NCBI GenBank assembly: GCA_030063045.1
Contig: JAQSEB010000033.1
Coordinates: forward strand, 1,488,001-1,552,000
Direction of reading: 5' to 3'
Length of the DNA stretch: 64,000 bases
From: Pratylenchus scribneri
Taxonomy: Eukaryota > Nematoda > Chromadorea > Rhabditida > Pratylenchidae
The position numbers and the translations under genes are program-made. The notes under the pieces were generated by a model. That model saw only the letters and a program-made list of their open reading frames with translations, was not told the DNA's origin and searched no databases. The number at the start of each line of letters is the position of its first letter. The stretch's first letter is position 1. Positions 23,341 through 35,112 of the stretch are shown here, piece by piece.

Positions 23341-25329
23341 ATGGATACTCCCAAAAAATCTGCAAATTTCATTTATGGCACTTCCGGATTTAGAGCCGAA
23401 GCAACGCTGCTGAATGATGTTGTTCGTCGCACTGCATATTATGCTGCCAAAAGAGCAAAGTAATTTACTAAATATAATTTAATTTGATTATTTTGTTTTA
23501 AGGGATTTATGCAAATCAATTGGACTTATGATAACAGGTAATCCAATTTAATCCATTATTATTTAATTTTTGCCAAATTCGTAGCATCGCATAATCCTGC
23601 TCAGGACAATGGCATAAAATTGATCGATTGGAATGGCCAAATGGTGCCAATTTGGTGCGAAAATGAATTGACCGAAATTGTGAATGCCAGCCAAGAGGAA
23701 TTCCGACTTTATGTGGAAAAAAATTCGAAGAATAATTGTGATGAAATCAGCAAAAGGGGAATGGTCATCATTGGAACTGACACTCGGCATTCTTCACCAA
23801 AACTCCTTCAAGAGGCAATTGAAGGGGTCAAAATGTTTGGGAATGGAATCACCGCCAAAATATTTGGTTTATTTTAACATTAAAAAAACTGAATTTGTTT
23901 TTAGAATCGCACACAACCCCACAACTTCATTTCATTGTCCGTTCATTCAATGATGGCATTTGGTCAGATGGCATTTATATTTCCACTTTTCGGACTGCAT
24001 TCACCGAATCATTCAAGGTTTGAATTTATTTTTGAATTTATCATTTATTCCGTTGAATTTTAAGTTAGTTCCATTGCGTGCTGATAATTGTTCTTATGAC
24101 AAAAAACTTTTCGTGGATTGTGCCAATGGAGTCGGTGCACTCTGGGTCCAAAAATATTTGGATGGAATTATTCCATTGGAACTCACTGTGCTCAATGACC
24201 AAATTGATAAGGGTGAACTTCAGAATAATGAGGTTTTATTCATGCAATTAATTTTGCTATTTTTAATTTATATTTCAGTGTGGCGCCGATTTTGTGAAGA
24301 TCCAAGCTGAATTGCCGTCCAATTTCGAAAATATTCCGGTGGGTTCAAAATGTGCCTCGCTGGATGGGGATGCGGATCGACTCATTTATTTTTACCCAAA
24401 TGGAAATGACACAAAAGTCTCATTGCTCGACGGGGATCATATTTCGGCACTTTTTGCCAAATTCATCAAACAAGTTTATTTAATATTTAAATTAATTAAT
24501 TCATTTATTTTAATTTTAGCAATTCAATGAAGCCAAACGAATTGGCCAACCAATTCCGCTCACATTTGGAATTGTGCAAACCGCCTATGCCAATGGGAAT
24601 TCAACGCGATATTTTATGGAAAAATTGGTTAATTTTTATTAAATTAAAATTAATTAATTTTAATTTGAAGGGTCTCAAACCAAAATTGACAAAAACTGGA
24701 GTGAAACATTTGGAGGAGGAAGCACGAAAATTTGACATTGGAATCTATTTTGAGGCAAATGGCCATGGCACGGTGTGCTTTAGCGAAGAATTCGAGGATT
24801 TTATCCGGGACTGCTTTACAGTCAAATTGAGACGGTTTTAATCATTAAAAAACAAATAATTTTGTATTTTTTCAGTTCAAAAGTGCCACTTCACATTGAA
24901 TTGCTGGCACTTTTTTCCAAATTGGTCAACAAAATCGTGGGCGATGGAATTGCCGATTTGCTGGCCGTCGAATGTTTGCTTCGTTATTTTGATTGGTCAA
25001 TCCAGGATTGGGAATCGAATACTTATCAAAATATGCCAAATGTCCAGCTGAAAGTGCCAATCAAAGATCGGTCCATTTTTTCAACGGCCGAAGACAATGA
25101 GACTAAATTGGTTCGACCACCGGGTAAACAAGAGGAAATTGACAAAATTATCGAGGAATTCCCCGGCTCAAGGGCATTCATAAGGTCAACAGAAAATATT
25201 TAAAATATTTGAATTATTTTGGTTTTTAGACCATCTGGAACGGAACAAATTGTTCGAATTTATGCGGAAGCAAAAACGCAGGAAGAAGCCAACAAATTGG
25301 CGAATCGATTGGCCAAACTTATTGAATGA
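23341..25329 (+). CDS. PGM3 phosphoacetylglucosamine mutase, second copy
   Basis: Same exons and motifs as 13596-15584 (ASHNP phosphoserine loop, DGDADR metal loop, RPSGTE phosphate loop). No difference was noticed between the copies. Confidence 0.94.
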
Positions 25330-25533
25330 ATTTACATAAATGGAATTATTATTGTTGACTTTCCTATCTTTTTGTTGAGCTTAATTTTATATTTTATGAT
25401 TATTTTTTCATATTTTCTCATTTCAAATAATTTTTAAAAATATAAATATTATTTATTCATTTTTATTATTAAATGAATGATTTTTATTTCATTATATTTT
25501 ATCAATTAATTTTCCAATTTAATATTTTTGTAG

Positions 25534-27456
25534 ATGGCAAAATTGTATAGAATCAACAAAGGAGGAGGGACCAAAAATGATTCAAAATCAGTCCGGTTCG
25601 ATTTAGAAGAGCATTCCCAAAATGAGAAGGATGAGGTGGAAGATATAATCGGCGGTGTTCAGGTTTATTTTAGAATTTTTAAATTATTCCAATTTTAAAT
25701 TTGAAGGAACGTTTCCCTGGATTTTTTGAAATGCCCGAATGTTGTGTTCCATTCGAAATGGCATTCATTCCGGCTGATGGTCAAAATGTTCAATTTAACG
25801 GTGATATTCAGCACCGTGGATTTCCTCAACCAATCGAATTGGCCACCACTTCCGCATCATCAAGTACAATTGAATCAAAGGAAAATGAAAAAGGTAAAGA
25901 AAATATTTCAAAAAATGAACCAAATTAATTAATTATAGGTAAAAGTTTATTCGCTCAGCGCTTTGAAATAATTAATCAGAAAAATGGGCCAAAACAATCG
26001 GATTTGAGGGAAAAAGAAAATGAGGGAACAAAAACAAAGGCAATTTCGGAAATTATCAAAAATTTGGAAATTATTAATGCAACCAAAAGGACAATAAATT
26101 CCACAGAACCACAACGACTGGCAATGGTACATCCTAAATTATTATAATTTAAGCCTAAAATTTAGGATCCAGTTCAAATGGATTTGGCCTCAAAATGTCT
26201 GGGCAATGTTCTGCCTCGAATCGAACAACAAATTGTGCGTCTTTTTGATTCACTCAAATGCTCAAATTCAAAAACAAATCAAATTGACATTTTGGAGGAA
26301 GCCCGAACCAATTTGGATTCAATTCGTTCACTTTATTTGGAACAAGTGTAAAAATTAAATATATTTTATTATTTAATAAATTTAAATTTAGTGAAAATGA
26401 AGAGAGCGGTCGACGCATTTGGGTTTTTGCCAAAGGCATGGTCGAGCCATTGGCTGATCCCGCTTGGATGTTGGTTGGTTATTTTTTTAAATATCAAAGA
26501 ATTATCAATCATTAAAAAAATTAGATACCAATTCGACGGGTTTTGGATGCAATTCAACAAAGGAGGTTAAATTAAATTATTGATTAATTATTAAATAAAT
26601 TATGTTAGTTCATTTTGTGCAACGCCGGACGATGTTGAAATTGTCCGGCTCTCCCTATTATGGACCGTTCTTTTAATGCGCGAAAGGAATGCACTGTTCA
26701 AAGGATTCACAAACCCGAGTGGATTTTACTGCCGATTGGCTGAAATTTTCTTAATTGGTTTGCCAATATTATTAATTTGATTCTCGTATATTAACAAATT
26801 CATTTTTAGGACCTGAAGTTTTTCTTTACGATGAAAAAATCACACAATGCATTTCAATAATCATTGATGAATATTTGTTGGAAGCAGGCCTCAAAGGACA
26901 AATTAACATCCTACTCAATGAACCAATTGCCGGATTGGATGCTTTTATGCCATTGTATGTATAGAAAATATTTCATTAAAAAATTAATTAATTTTTGCAG
27001 TTATGCAGATTTATTGCGAAGTTTTGAGGAATTTTCCTCCGGCGATCCAAATTTCTCTTTGATTTTGTTAATCGGTGGCTATTTAAACAATTCCCGATTG
27101 GATGCCTTATTGACCCTCCAGGCACTTTGGTCGCCACAAAGAAATGTTGTTCGGCAAATTAGACTTCCAATGGACGGAAGAATGGTTCGTTTTTGTGGAA
27201 AAATCAGAGTGATTTATTTAAAAAATAACTTTTTCAGGAATTATTTTTGCAGCATTTGAAGATGCAAAATAACGAAAATATGGATGAAATATTTGGAGAA
27301 GAATCACAAAAAAGCATTGAATGGCAAGAATATACAAAATTGATGGGCCATTACGAAAATGCATTGAAAAATGGGACTGTGACCACTGAACGAAATCCAA
27401 TGATTTTCGAAATTGCCGAATATGAATTAAAAAAATTTAATGAAAAGAAAACATAA
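25534..27456 (+). CDS. RPAP1-like protein with native C-terminus
   Basis: Same gene as 15789-17720, but the last codons read through the right edge of the duplication to NEKKT and a stop at 27454-27456, so this copy carries the ancestral end. About ten exons. The N-terminus MAKLYRINKGGGTKNDSKS is followed by the KSLFAQRF motif and a long helical region with few recognisable residues. The identification as a short RPAP1 homolog relies on the SLFAQ motif and the resemblance of the LLRSFEEFSSGDPNFSLILLIGGYL region to the RPAP1 end. A diverged tylenchid-specific protein cannot be excluded. Confidence 0.68.
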
Positions 27457-27582
27457 TTTTCATTGTTTTTATTGTTATTTATTAAAACAATTTCAATAAA
27501 TTTCTTTATTCAAATTTCTAAATATTATGTGAAGATAAAAAAGAAAGGGGAATTGGTTTTTTTAAAATTTTGATTTTCATTT

Positions 27583-29155
27583 AGGAAAGTTTTAATTCTG
27601 ATTTTGTTCCGGAAAGTTGTAATTCTGATTTTGTCCGTAAAAGTTTTAATTCTGATTTTGTTTCCGGTTGTTCCGGAAAGTTTTAATTCTGAATCTGTTC
27701 CGGTTGTTCCGGAAAGTTTTAATTCTGATTTTGTTTCCGGTTGTTCCGGAAAGTTTTAATTCTGATTTTGTTCCGGAAAGTTGTAATTCTGATTTTGTTC
27801 CGGTTGTTCCGGAAAGTTTTAATTCTGATTTTGTTTCCGGTTGTTCCGGAAAGTTTTAATTCTGATTTTGTTCCGGAAAGTTGTAATTCTGATTTTGTTC
27901 CGGTTGTTCCGGAAAGTTTTAATTCTGAATCTGTTCCGGTTGTTCCGGAAAGTTTTAATTCTGATTTTGTTCCGGAAAGTTTTAATTCTGATTTTGTTTC
28001 CGGTTGTTCCGGAAAGTTTTAATTCTGATTTTGTTCCGGAAAGTTGTAATTCTGATTTTGTTCCGGTTGTTCCGGAAAGTTTTAATTCTGATTTTGTTTC
28101 CGGTTGTTCCGGAAAGTTTTAATTCTGATTTTGTTCCGGTTGTTCCGGAAAGTTTTAATTCTGATTTTGTTTCCGGTTGTTCCGGAAAGTTTTAATTCTG
28201 ATTTTGTTCCGGAAAGTTGTAATTCTGATTTTGTTCCGGTTGTTCCGGAAAGTTTTAATTCTGATTTTGTTCCGGAAAGTTGTAATTCTGATTTTGTTCC
28301 GGTTGTTCCGGAAAGTTTTAATTCTGATTTTGTTCCGGAAAGTTGTAATTCTGATTTTGTCCGGAAAGTTTTAATTCTGATTTTGTACTGAAAAGTTTAA
28401 TTCTGATTTTGTTCCGGAAAGTTGTAATTCTGATTTTGTCCGGAAAGTTTTAATTCTGATTTTGTACTGAAAAGTTTAATTCTGATTTTGTTCCGGAAAG
28501 TTTTAATTCTGATTTTGTTCCGGAAAGTTTTAATTCTGATTTTGTTACGGAAAGTTTTAATTCTGATTTTGTTCCGGAAAGTTGTAATTCTGATTTTGTT
28601 CCGGTTGTTCCGGAAAGTTTTAATTCTGATTTTGTTTCCGGTTGTTCCGGAAAGTTTTAATTCTGATTTTGTTCCGGTTGTTCCGGAAAGTTTTAATTCT
28701 GATTTTGTTTCCGGTTGTTCCGGAAAGTTTTAATTCTGATTTTGTTCCGGAAAGTTGTAATTCTGATTTTGTTCCGGTTGTTCCGGAAAGTTTTAATTCT
28801 GATTTTGTTCCGGAAAGTTGTAATTCTGATTTTGTCCGTAAAAGTTTTAATTCTGATTTTGTTTCCGGTTGTTCCGGAAAGTTTTAATTCTGAATCTGTT
28901 CCGGTTGTTCCGGAAAGTTTTAATTCTGATTTTGTTCCGGTTGTTCCGGAAAGTTTTAATTCTGATTTTGTTCCGGAAAGTTTTAATTCTGATTTTGTTA
29001 CGGAAAGTTTTAATTCTGATTTTGTTTCCGGTTGTTCCGTAAAGTTTTAATTCTGATTTTGTACTGGAAAGTTTAATTCTGATTTTGTTACGGAAAGTTT
29101 TAATTCTGATTTTGTTCCGGAAAGTGTCAACTTGATTTTGTTTCCGGAAAGTTTT
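27583..29155 (+). repeat. Minisatellite, 27-bp unit with 36/37-bp variants and 100-bp higher-order pattern
   Basis: About 1.57 kb of tandem repeats. The basic 27-bp unit begins GGAAAGTTTTAATTCTG and ends TTTTGTTCC. Many units carry an extra 9 bp (GGTTGTTCC), giving 36 bp, or 10 bp with an extra T, giving 37 bp. GTTTT/GTTGT variants alternate. The order 27+36+37 recurs as a 100-bp block, for example from 27741 to 27841 and from 28004 to 28104. Units degrade towards the 3' edge. The array starts about 130 bp after the tandem duplication ends. Confidence 0.95.
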
Positions 29156-29313
29156 TGATTTATATATCCGTTAGTGTACTTGGTTAATGTTACATCATGT
29201 TTTTTGCTCACTTTGGTTAAGGTTCGATTTTCTGCTAATTATTGAAAAAATACTTTATTCGACAATTTATTGAATTTCAATTTAATAAATTATTCAAATT
29301 TAAATATGATAAT

Positions 29314-30021
29314 TTAATCATCTTTTTTTTGTGATCCATCTGTTGGATGTTTTTTGGAATAACGGGAAGGAATGCCCTCTGTATCAAAGAAATCGACGAT
29401 CTGCAAGAAAATTCCGGATATTTTATCAATAATTTAATTTTGTATAACCTCTTTATCGTTGTGCATTTGAACAATAATGTCACAACCACCGACGAATTTG
29501 CCATTCACATAAACTTGCGGAATTGTCGGCCAATCACTAAATTCTTTGATATCCTGCCTCAATGATTCATCCTCCAGTACATTGAAGTCTTAAATTAATA
29601 CCATTTATTTATCAATTCTAAATAAATTGACTAACCCTGGAAGGGTACATGATGAAAATCGAACACCATTTTGACTCTTTGGCTGAATCCACACATTGGT
29701 TGTTGTTGTGTGCCCTTCATGAAAACGACCACCGGTGCCTTTTGGATGCAATGTTCAATTTGTTGCCGAATGGCATCACTGAGCACTCGCAAATGGCCAG
29801 TCCCATGGAATGCCATTGAAAATTGTAGATCAGGGCCTAAATTGAAATCAATTACTCATTTTATTTTTTAACTGCGAACCTCTTCTTTGTGTTGTTCCAA
29901 ATGGGTTGTTAAACATTTGAAGATGATTATTGCAACTTGTTGAGGCAATCGGCCGGAAATGGTGCTCAGCAGCAGCAGAACGCAAAATAGTCTGGGCAGA
30001 ACGAAACAATTTATAAGACAT
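29314..30021 (-). CDS. Monothiol glutaredoxin 5, mitochondrial (GLRX5)
   Basis: Mitochondrial carrier of [2Fe-2S] clusters in iron-sulfur protein biogenesis. Four exons on the - strand. The first (ATG at 30019-30021) encodes [20 protein letters not shown], a basic amphipathic presequence. The second carries [20 protein letters not shown], with the monothiol CGFS active site. The third has [24 protein letters not shown], the TIPQVY and GGCD glutathione-binding motifs. The last exon ends in a lysine/aspartate tail with the stop at 29314-29316. Length and motif order fit the family. ATG9 ends about 460 bp upstream on the same strand. Confidence 0.95.
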
Positions 30022-30478
30022 CCTTTAAATTAATTAATATTATTTGTTGATTTAATAATTTAAAAATAATAAATCGATTAAAAACGAATAAATTTTCTTC
30101 CAATTCAATAATTTTATCATTTTATCAACGAATAAAATGTGCAAATTGATGATGTTTTATATTACAAAATGAGTTCAATTTAAAATGATCATTTTTGCTT
30201 TTAAATCATCAGAATAAGAAGCTGCTTGATTGAGCAAATGATTGAAGATTGATTGATTGATGAGAGGTGCATTTAAAAAAACATAAGAGAATGGGGAGAT
30301 GGATTGACATTTCCTCTTTCATTTATTTTACAATTTTTCCCACATAATTTTGTGCGTAATATAAAAAATTTATTGGATTTAATAATAAGATGAAGTAGAT
30401 TTGGAGAACACAAAAAAGTAAAGCCATCAATTAGAATGAAAATATAATATTTATAATTGAATGTGATCTTCATTCAAG
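30022..30478. other. Intergenic region between ATG9 and GLRX5
   Basis: Very AT-rich. Probably holds the ATG9 3' UTR and the GLRX5 5' region. A TTGATTGATTGATGA-type direct repeat lies near 30246-30262. No gene was seen. Confidence 0.5.
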
Positions 30479-33400
30479 TTAATGTAATAATCTTCCCTGT
30501 TCTTCTTCTTCCATTAACGGCAATGGAGCATCTGCATCCACCAAATTGTTGTTATTTTGCCTTCTTTCTCCCTCTGCTGCCGGTGGTCCCCTCATTCGAC
30601 CCAAAATTTGGCTTGTTTCTGCCGGAACGCCCCAAATGTTGCTTTCGGCCAAACTGTCCATTCCAATTGTTGTTCCTATTCCGCCGTATCCTCGACGAGT
30701 GCTATTGCCCATAAAAATTGACCCATATCCTCCAACTCGATTTGCCGCTCGATTTTGGCGAGTTTGGTGCAAATGTTGTTCCATTGAAGTGTTCAGGAAT
30801 AGCATGTGATTGACGGCGAGGGCATTTAGGGACATCTCCGTGGCGCGAAGATTACTTTCTGAAGAAAGTTAATTAAATTTAAATAATTATAATTTTACTA
30901 AAATGCGAACCTTGAATTGCCCTCGGTTGAACAATGGCAGCCAGCGGAGATGGAGCAATGAAACTTGAAGCGAATAGGCGGGAATTGCCCAGCAAAAATG
31001 GCAATGGTTGAGGTTGGGAAGTGTTCATTATTGAGGAAGTGGCGGAAGGTGCATTATTTTGGGATTGGCGTCGATTTATTATCATTGATCGGCTTTGAAC
31101 ATTTCCAGTGGCACTGGTGGTGCTATTCTCATCATTATTGTCATTGGGATTTGTTGTGGATGAATACATTGGTTGAAGAGGAATTTCAAATGCATTCTTC
31201 GGATTCAATGAAATCTTTAAACACAAAACTGGCTCCAATTTGTAAAGATTTAACTAACTCTGCTTGTTTCCATTCCATCCATTGTGGAGGCCATTCCCGT
31301 CAAAATTTCTTGGGTGGATTTTTCCATTTGGCGAAGTGGCATTTGGTTTGCGGCCACCACAAATGCCATTGTTTTTGCGTCCATCGAAGAATTTGGTGCA
31401 ATTTGCCGTGCACCACAAATGTTCTCTTCATTTATGTTTTCTTCGCCGTTGCTGTTTTGTTTGGCCGAATTGGAAATTTCGAGGGCAACCTTAAATTGTA
31501 AATGTTAAAATGTTACAAAAATTGAAATTCACTTACCAATTCCCGAACATTCTGAATGAATTCGGCGCTGGCTTTTGGTGGTATCCAGTCCGGATTTTGG
31601 GCAGCAAAATTTAATAATGACAATTCCGCCTTTCCGCATCCATTTCTTCCTCTTTTCCTTCCACCATTATTTCCTCCATCTTTTTGTTGTGGTTGAATTA
31701 GAATTGATTGATTCAGCGAGGCCAATCGAACATCCCCATCTTTGGCAACGTCCATTTGGGCCAATGAACAAACATCGCCCAATCCATCAACATGAACTGT
31801 GTTTTCATGAAGAAATGTGACAATTTCGGGCACCCGTTTGTAAATGCTAAAATTAATAGATGAATTAAAAATTGAATTTTATTTTTGAATACCCAAAATA
31901 GAGAATGAAGGGCGTGAGGATTGGACTGAGCAATTCTTCCACAAGAATTTCCATTTTTAGTCGAAATATTTGTGTGAATTCCCGGTGAATTTCGGTTGAA
32001 TGTGCATTTCGAAGCCAACTCTTCGGGGCGTAATGAATGTTGGCCACAATTTGGCGCATCAAAAATTGTTGGCAATAAACCAAATTTTCATTTGGGATGA
32101 ATGCTCGACAAAGGAGGACGATTCCACCAGTCAATGTCATTATGGTGGTCACATGTTCAATCTTAAAATTAAAATAAATAATTCATTATTTGAATAAATT
32201 CAAACCTTAAGTGTATCTTCATCAATTGCAGTCAATGCACAAAAGACCACAAAGAAGGCGGTGGCCACAAATGCAATATTTCGGGCAATAATTTTGGAAA
32301 GTGGCGAAATGAATTGGTCGGTGTAGCGGGCCGCAAATTCATAACTTCGATTCAGTCGAGCATCCAATTCATGGTCCATTTCGTTGAAATGCCGCAGTTT
32401 CTCCCGTCCATAATTTGAATATTTTCGCATTCCAAAAACATTCGGGTCACGTTGAAAATGTTCGGCATAGGTGAAAAAGGTGAAAAGCAGAGAAACCATT
32501 CCAAATTGAAGCGAAACCCGGTGGAAAGGTATCGGACATTACCGATGAATGGTAGTAGAATGGAAGGAGGCAAAATATCCTTTAAATGAATTTTGTCACT
32601 TAATTGAATAAAAATGACTCACATGATAGACTAAACCAGTGAAATAGTTTTTATGGCGGAGAATGCGTTGATAAATGTCCAATGAAGTGATTTGGTCACG
32701 GTTCACAATCAAATGGAGGCGTTGTTGCAAAAGGCACAGCTTTTGGACGAGTTCAGACCAAGACATGTTTTGCATTTCGGCATCAGTGATTTGAAGTTGG
32801 GTGGTGAAGAAACGTTTGATTTCATAGAATTGAATGAGTCGATAGCAAATCCGGAAAAGGTGCACAATCCAGAAAAGGGTGGCCAAAAACAGAGTGAAGA
32901 CGACCAGCGGATTCAATCGGGAATAGCATTGTGGGATGAATGCGTCCTTCATATGATTTTATATCACAATTTTAAGAATAATAAAGATAAAACCTGAATT
33001 CCCCGTTTCGGAGGAAGTGGTGCACCGTCAAGTGTTGTATTGCGATTGTAGAAGAGCACATCATAGTCAATGCATTGGAAGAGGAAGGTGGAGAAAAAGA
33101 CGACAAAAGCGAACCGGAGTAGGGAGAATAGATAGCGTAGGGCAATACATGTGAACCCTTTTTGCTGATAGTACTCGTAGATGTAGACGAAAAACTGGAA
33201 ATTTGCATTGATTTTCCTGAATTATATTTAGTTAAACCTGATCAATATCTTTGATATGATCCCATTGGCCAGAATCTTCTCTGGATTTCTGCACTTCCGG
33301 ATCATTTTCCCCGCATTTGAAAGAGATGGCAATCCCGTGAGAAATTGGTGGTGCCGATTCAAACATTGACCGCCCGCCCTCTTCATGTTCTGCTTCTTCC

Positions 33401-33528
33401 TGTTCATCGTGTTCATCATCCATTGTTGATGATTGTAGCAAATTTTGGCCATGTCCCGAACTCATTGGACTTTGCCCTTCTTCTTCAATTACTTTGTAGC
33501 TGGATCTTTTTGCTATTGAAGAAAACAT
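30479..33528 (-). CDS. Autophagy lipid scramblase ATG9, with an internal gap
   Basis: Multi-spanning scramblase on ATG9 vesicles that supplies membrane to the phagophore. The - strand exons read the acidic N-terminus (MFSSIAKRSSYKVIEEEGQ), HIKDIDQ-FFVYIYEYYQQKGFTC, FQCIDYDVLFYN, DIYQRILRHKNYFTGLVY, FFTYAEHFQRDPNVFGMRKYS, RHFNEMDHELDARLNRSYEFA, CRAFIPNENLVYC, EELLSPILTPFILYFG and the VHVDGLGDVCSLAQMDV motif. The C-terminal tail includes TEMSLNALAVNH and RVGGYGSI. Near 32490-32510 about 55 expected residues, including a membrane helix, are missing between FRFNLEW and LLFTFFTYAEHF. The frame also changes there with no intron signals. As sequenced the gene would not encode a full ATG9; an assembly collapse is possible. 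Exon 1 is partly duplicated at 36851-36958. Confidence 0.9.
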
Positions 33529-35039
33529 TTTTAATTTTTAAAGCATAATCTGAAATTTTTTATATTAAGTATTTTTTATGTTTTTCAAAGTGAAAAATGT
33601 AAGGAAGAAAGAGAAACAAATAAAATTGTCTTGGATTATTGATTGGAATGGAGACAAAATAAAAATTTATGATGATAATTGATAAGCTTCTAGACTTATT
33701 TACAATTAACAATAAATTCTTTTTGGTGAAGACGCGCACCTAATGGAAAATGGACCGAATATTTGGAATAAAAATGTGAAAGGCCCGTGAAACATTTGTG
33801 AATGGAAGAAATGAACAAAATATACGAATTATATGAATGAAGGATGAGGAAATGGAAGTGATGTTAACTTGCAAATAATTTATTTTATGGGACTGGTCCA
33901 GGGAGGATCTCAGTTTTGTTCCTTGCTCGACCTTAACTGAATATCATGTGTTTTTACTGCTGCGCTCGCTGCCCACCTGTCTAGTCATGGGGCGAGTCTG
34001 GGCTCTGGGGGAAAGCGGTCTCTGGGCCCTTTTTTCTTTTGGCAAAGACGCATTTGGAAAACCAAAATTCTTTAAAAAAAACCCGACCCACACAGCTGAT
34101 GATAATGCAATACAGCTGTATAAAATTTTTGGGAGAGAAGCTAACATATATTATTTGTGCTATTTTTGACAGACAGATGCACTGTGTTGACGACACAACC
34201 CGAGAGGAAGGGCCAACTCAACCGCGGTCCACGACAACGCCCCGACAGGACGGATGGACCAAACCAAAGGAAGAAATGATGATCCGGGGCAAGGCAGACG
34301 GCAGCCAAACCCGAACCGAACCAATGTCCACAGCAAAAGGCAGCTGAAGACGAACCAAATGTCCACGGCAATCCCCACGGATGATGGACGAACCTGAAAG
34401 AGAAAACCCCAAAGCCAAGAACCGAAATTGAACCCAATAAACCAAATTTGAATTAAAGGCGATCAAATATTTATTGGGGCCAAAATAGATTATAAATGAC
34501 AGCAATGGGGGGAAGGAATAAAGGAATCCAACAATTAGAGGGGTAAGGCGAGATCATTTTATATCCCATCGAGAGGGGCGTGGGCAACGGCCGAGATTCT
34601 TAATCGGGCAATGGGCCAACAAGAGAGCAAGAAGATCCTGTGCCAAAGCCAGTGGGAAGAGAGCCAAGTTGAGGAGGGGCAAGCCATTGTGCCATAGGAA
34701 GGGCCAATGGGCAGCAAGCCAATTCCAAGCAATTGGGGACGGGATAAGCGGCCGGCACAACAATGGCAAGCAATAAAGGAAGGGGGCCAAGCAGGCAAGA
34801 GCCAAGCCGTTTCAAATAATGGGCCCAAGCCAATTTGACAATTGGATGATCAGCCAATTTGATTTCTGCAAATGAAGGGAGAGGAGGGGAACCCAACTCA
34901 CATCAGATTAAGATTGTTTTGGCCGTTTTTTTGCCATTTATAAACTAAAGTGGGAAAAAATGGGAAAAAGGCTATTAAATTACATGATGAAAAGAATTAA
35001 AATTATTTAAAATTAATTTGACTAAAACTGTCGAAGACA
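33421..35039. repeat. Dispersed segmental duplication, copy 1 (1,619 bp; ATG9 5' end and upstream)
   Basis: Matches 36851-38469 at an offset of 3,430 bp. One difference was noticed (A at 34112, G at 37542). It spans the first 36 codons of ATG9, its upstream region, and a GC-richer stretch (about 33890-34900) unlike the surrounding DNA. That stretch has a TATAAAA at 34118 and several AATAAA motifs. No convincing coding sequence lies in it. Confidence 0.93.
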
Positions 35040-35112
35040 GCCTGCCCACCAGGGCGGCCAGCTTTCAATAAGATAGCAGATTCCCAACGGCAAAAATTAT
35101 TAAAAAGCTAGC

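Larger units (their letters stand above)
17702..27446 (+). repeat. Tandem segmental duplication, unit 2 (9,745 bp)
   Basis: Second copy of 7957-17701, head to tail with no spacer. It carries a 5'-truncated ALG5 and full copies of RPAC40, ATG7, PGM3 and the RPAP1-like gene with its native end. Near-identity of introns and spacers means either a very recent event or an assembly/haplotype artefact. Confidence 0.95.

Noticed and set aside
27668..29050. Open frames of 60-110 codons repeating VPESFNSDF or FRKVLILIL
   Set aside because: They arise because the 27-bp unit equals nine codons. The 37-bp units shift frame repeatedly, and there is no flanking exon, start context or conserved product. Treated as minisatellite.
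33900..34060. Possible structured Pol III RNA (GGGCCC followed by a T run)
   Set aside because: No tRNA, 5S, U6, 7SK or SRP signature and no convincing A/B boxes could be seen.
34141..34896. Several overlapping - strand open frames of 70-98 codons, also at 37571-38326
   Set aside because: They overlap each other in different frames, are rich in Leu/Pro/Trp because of base composition, and show no family features. They are probably non-coding.
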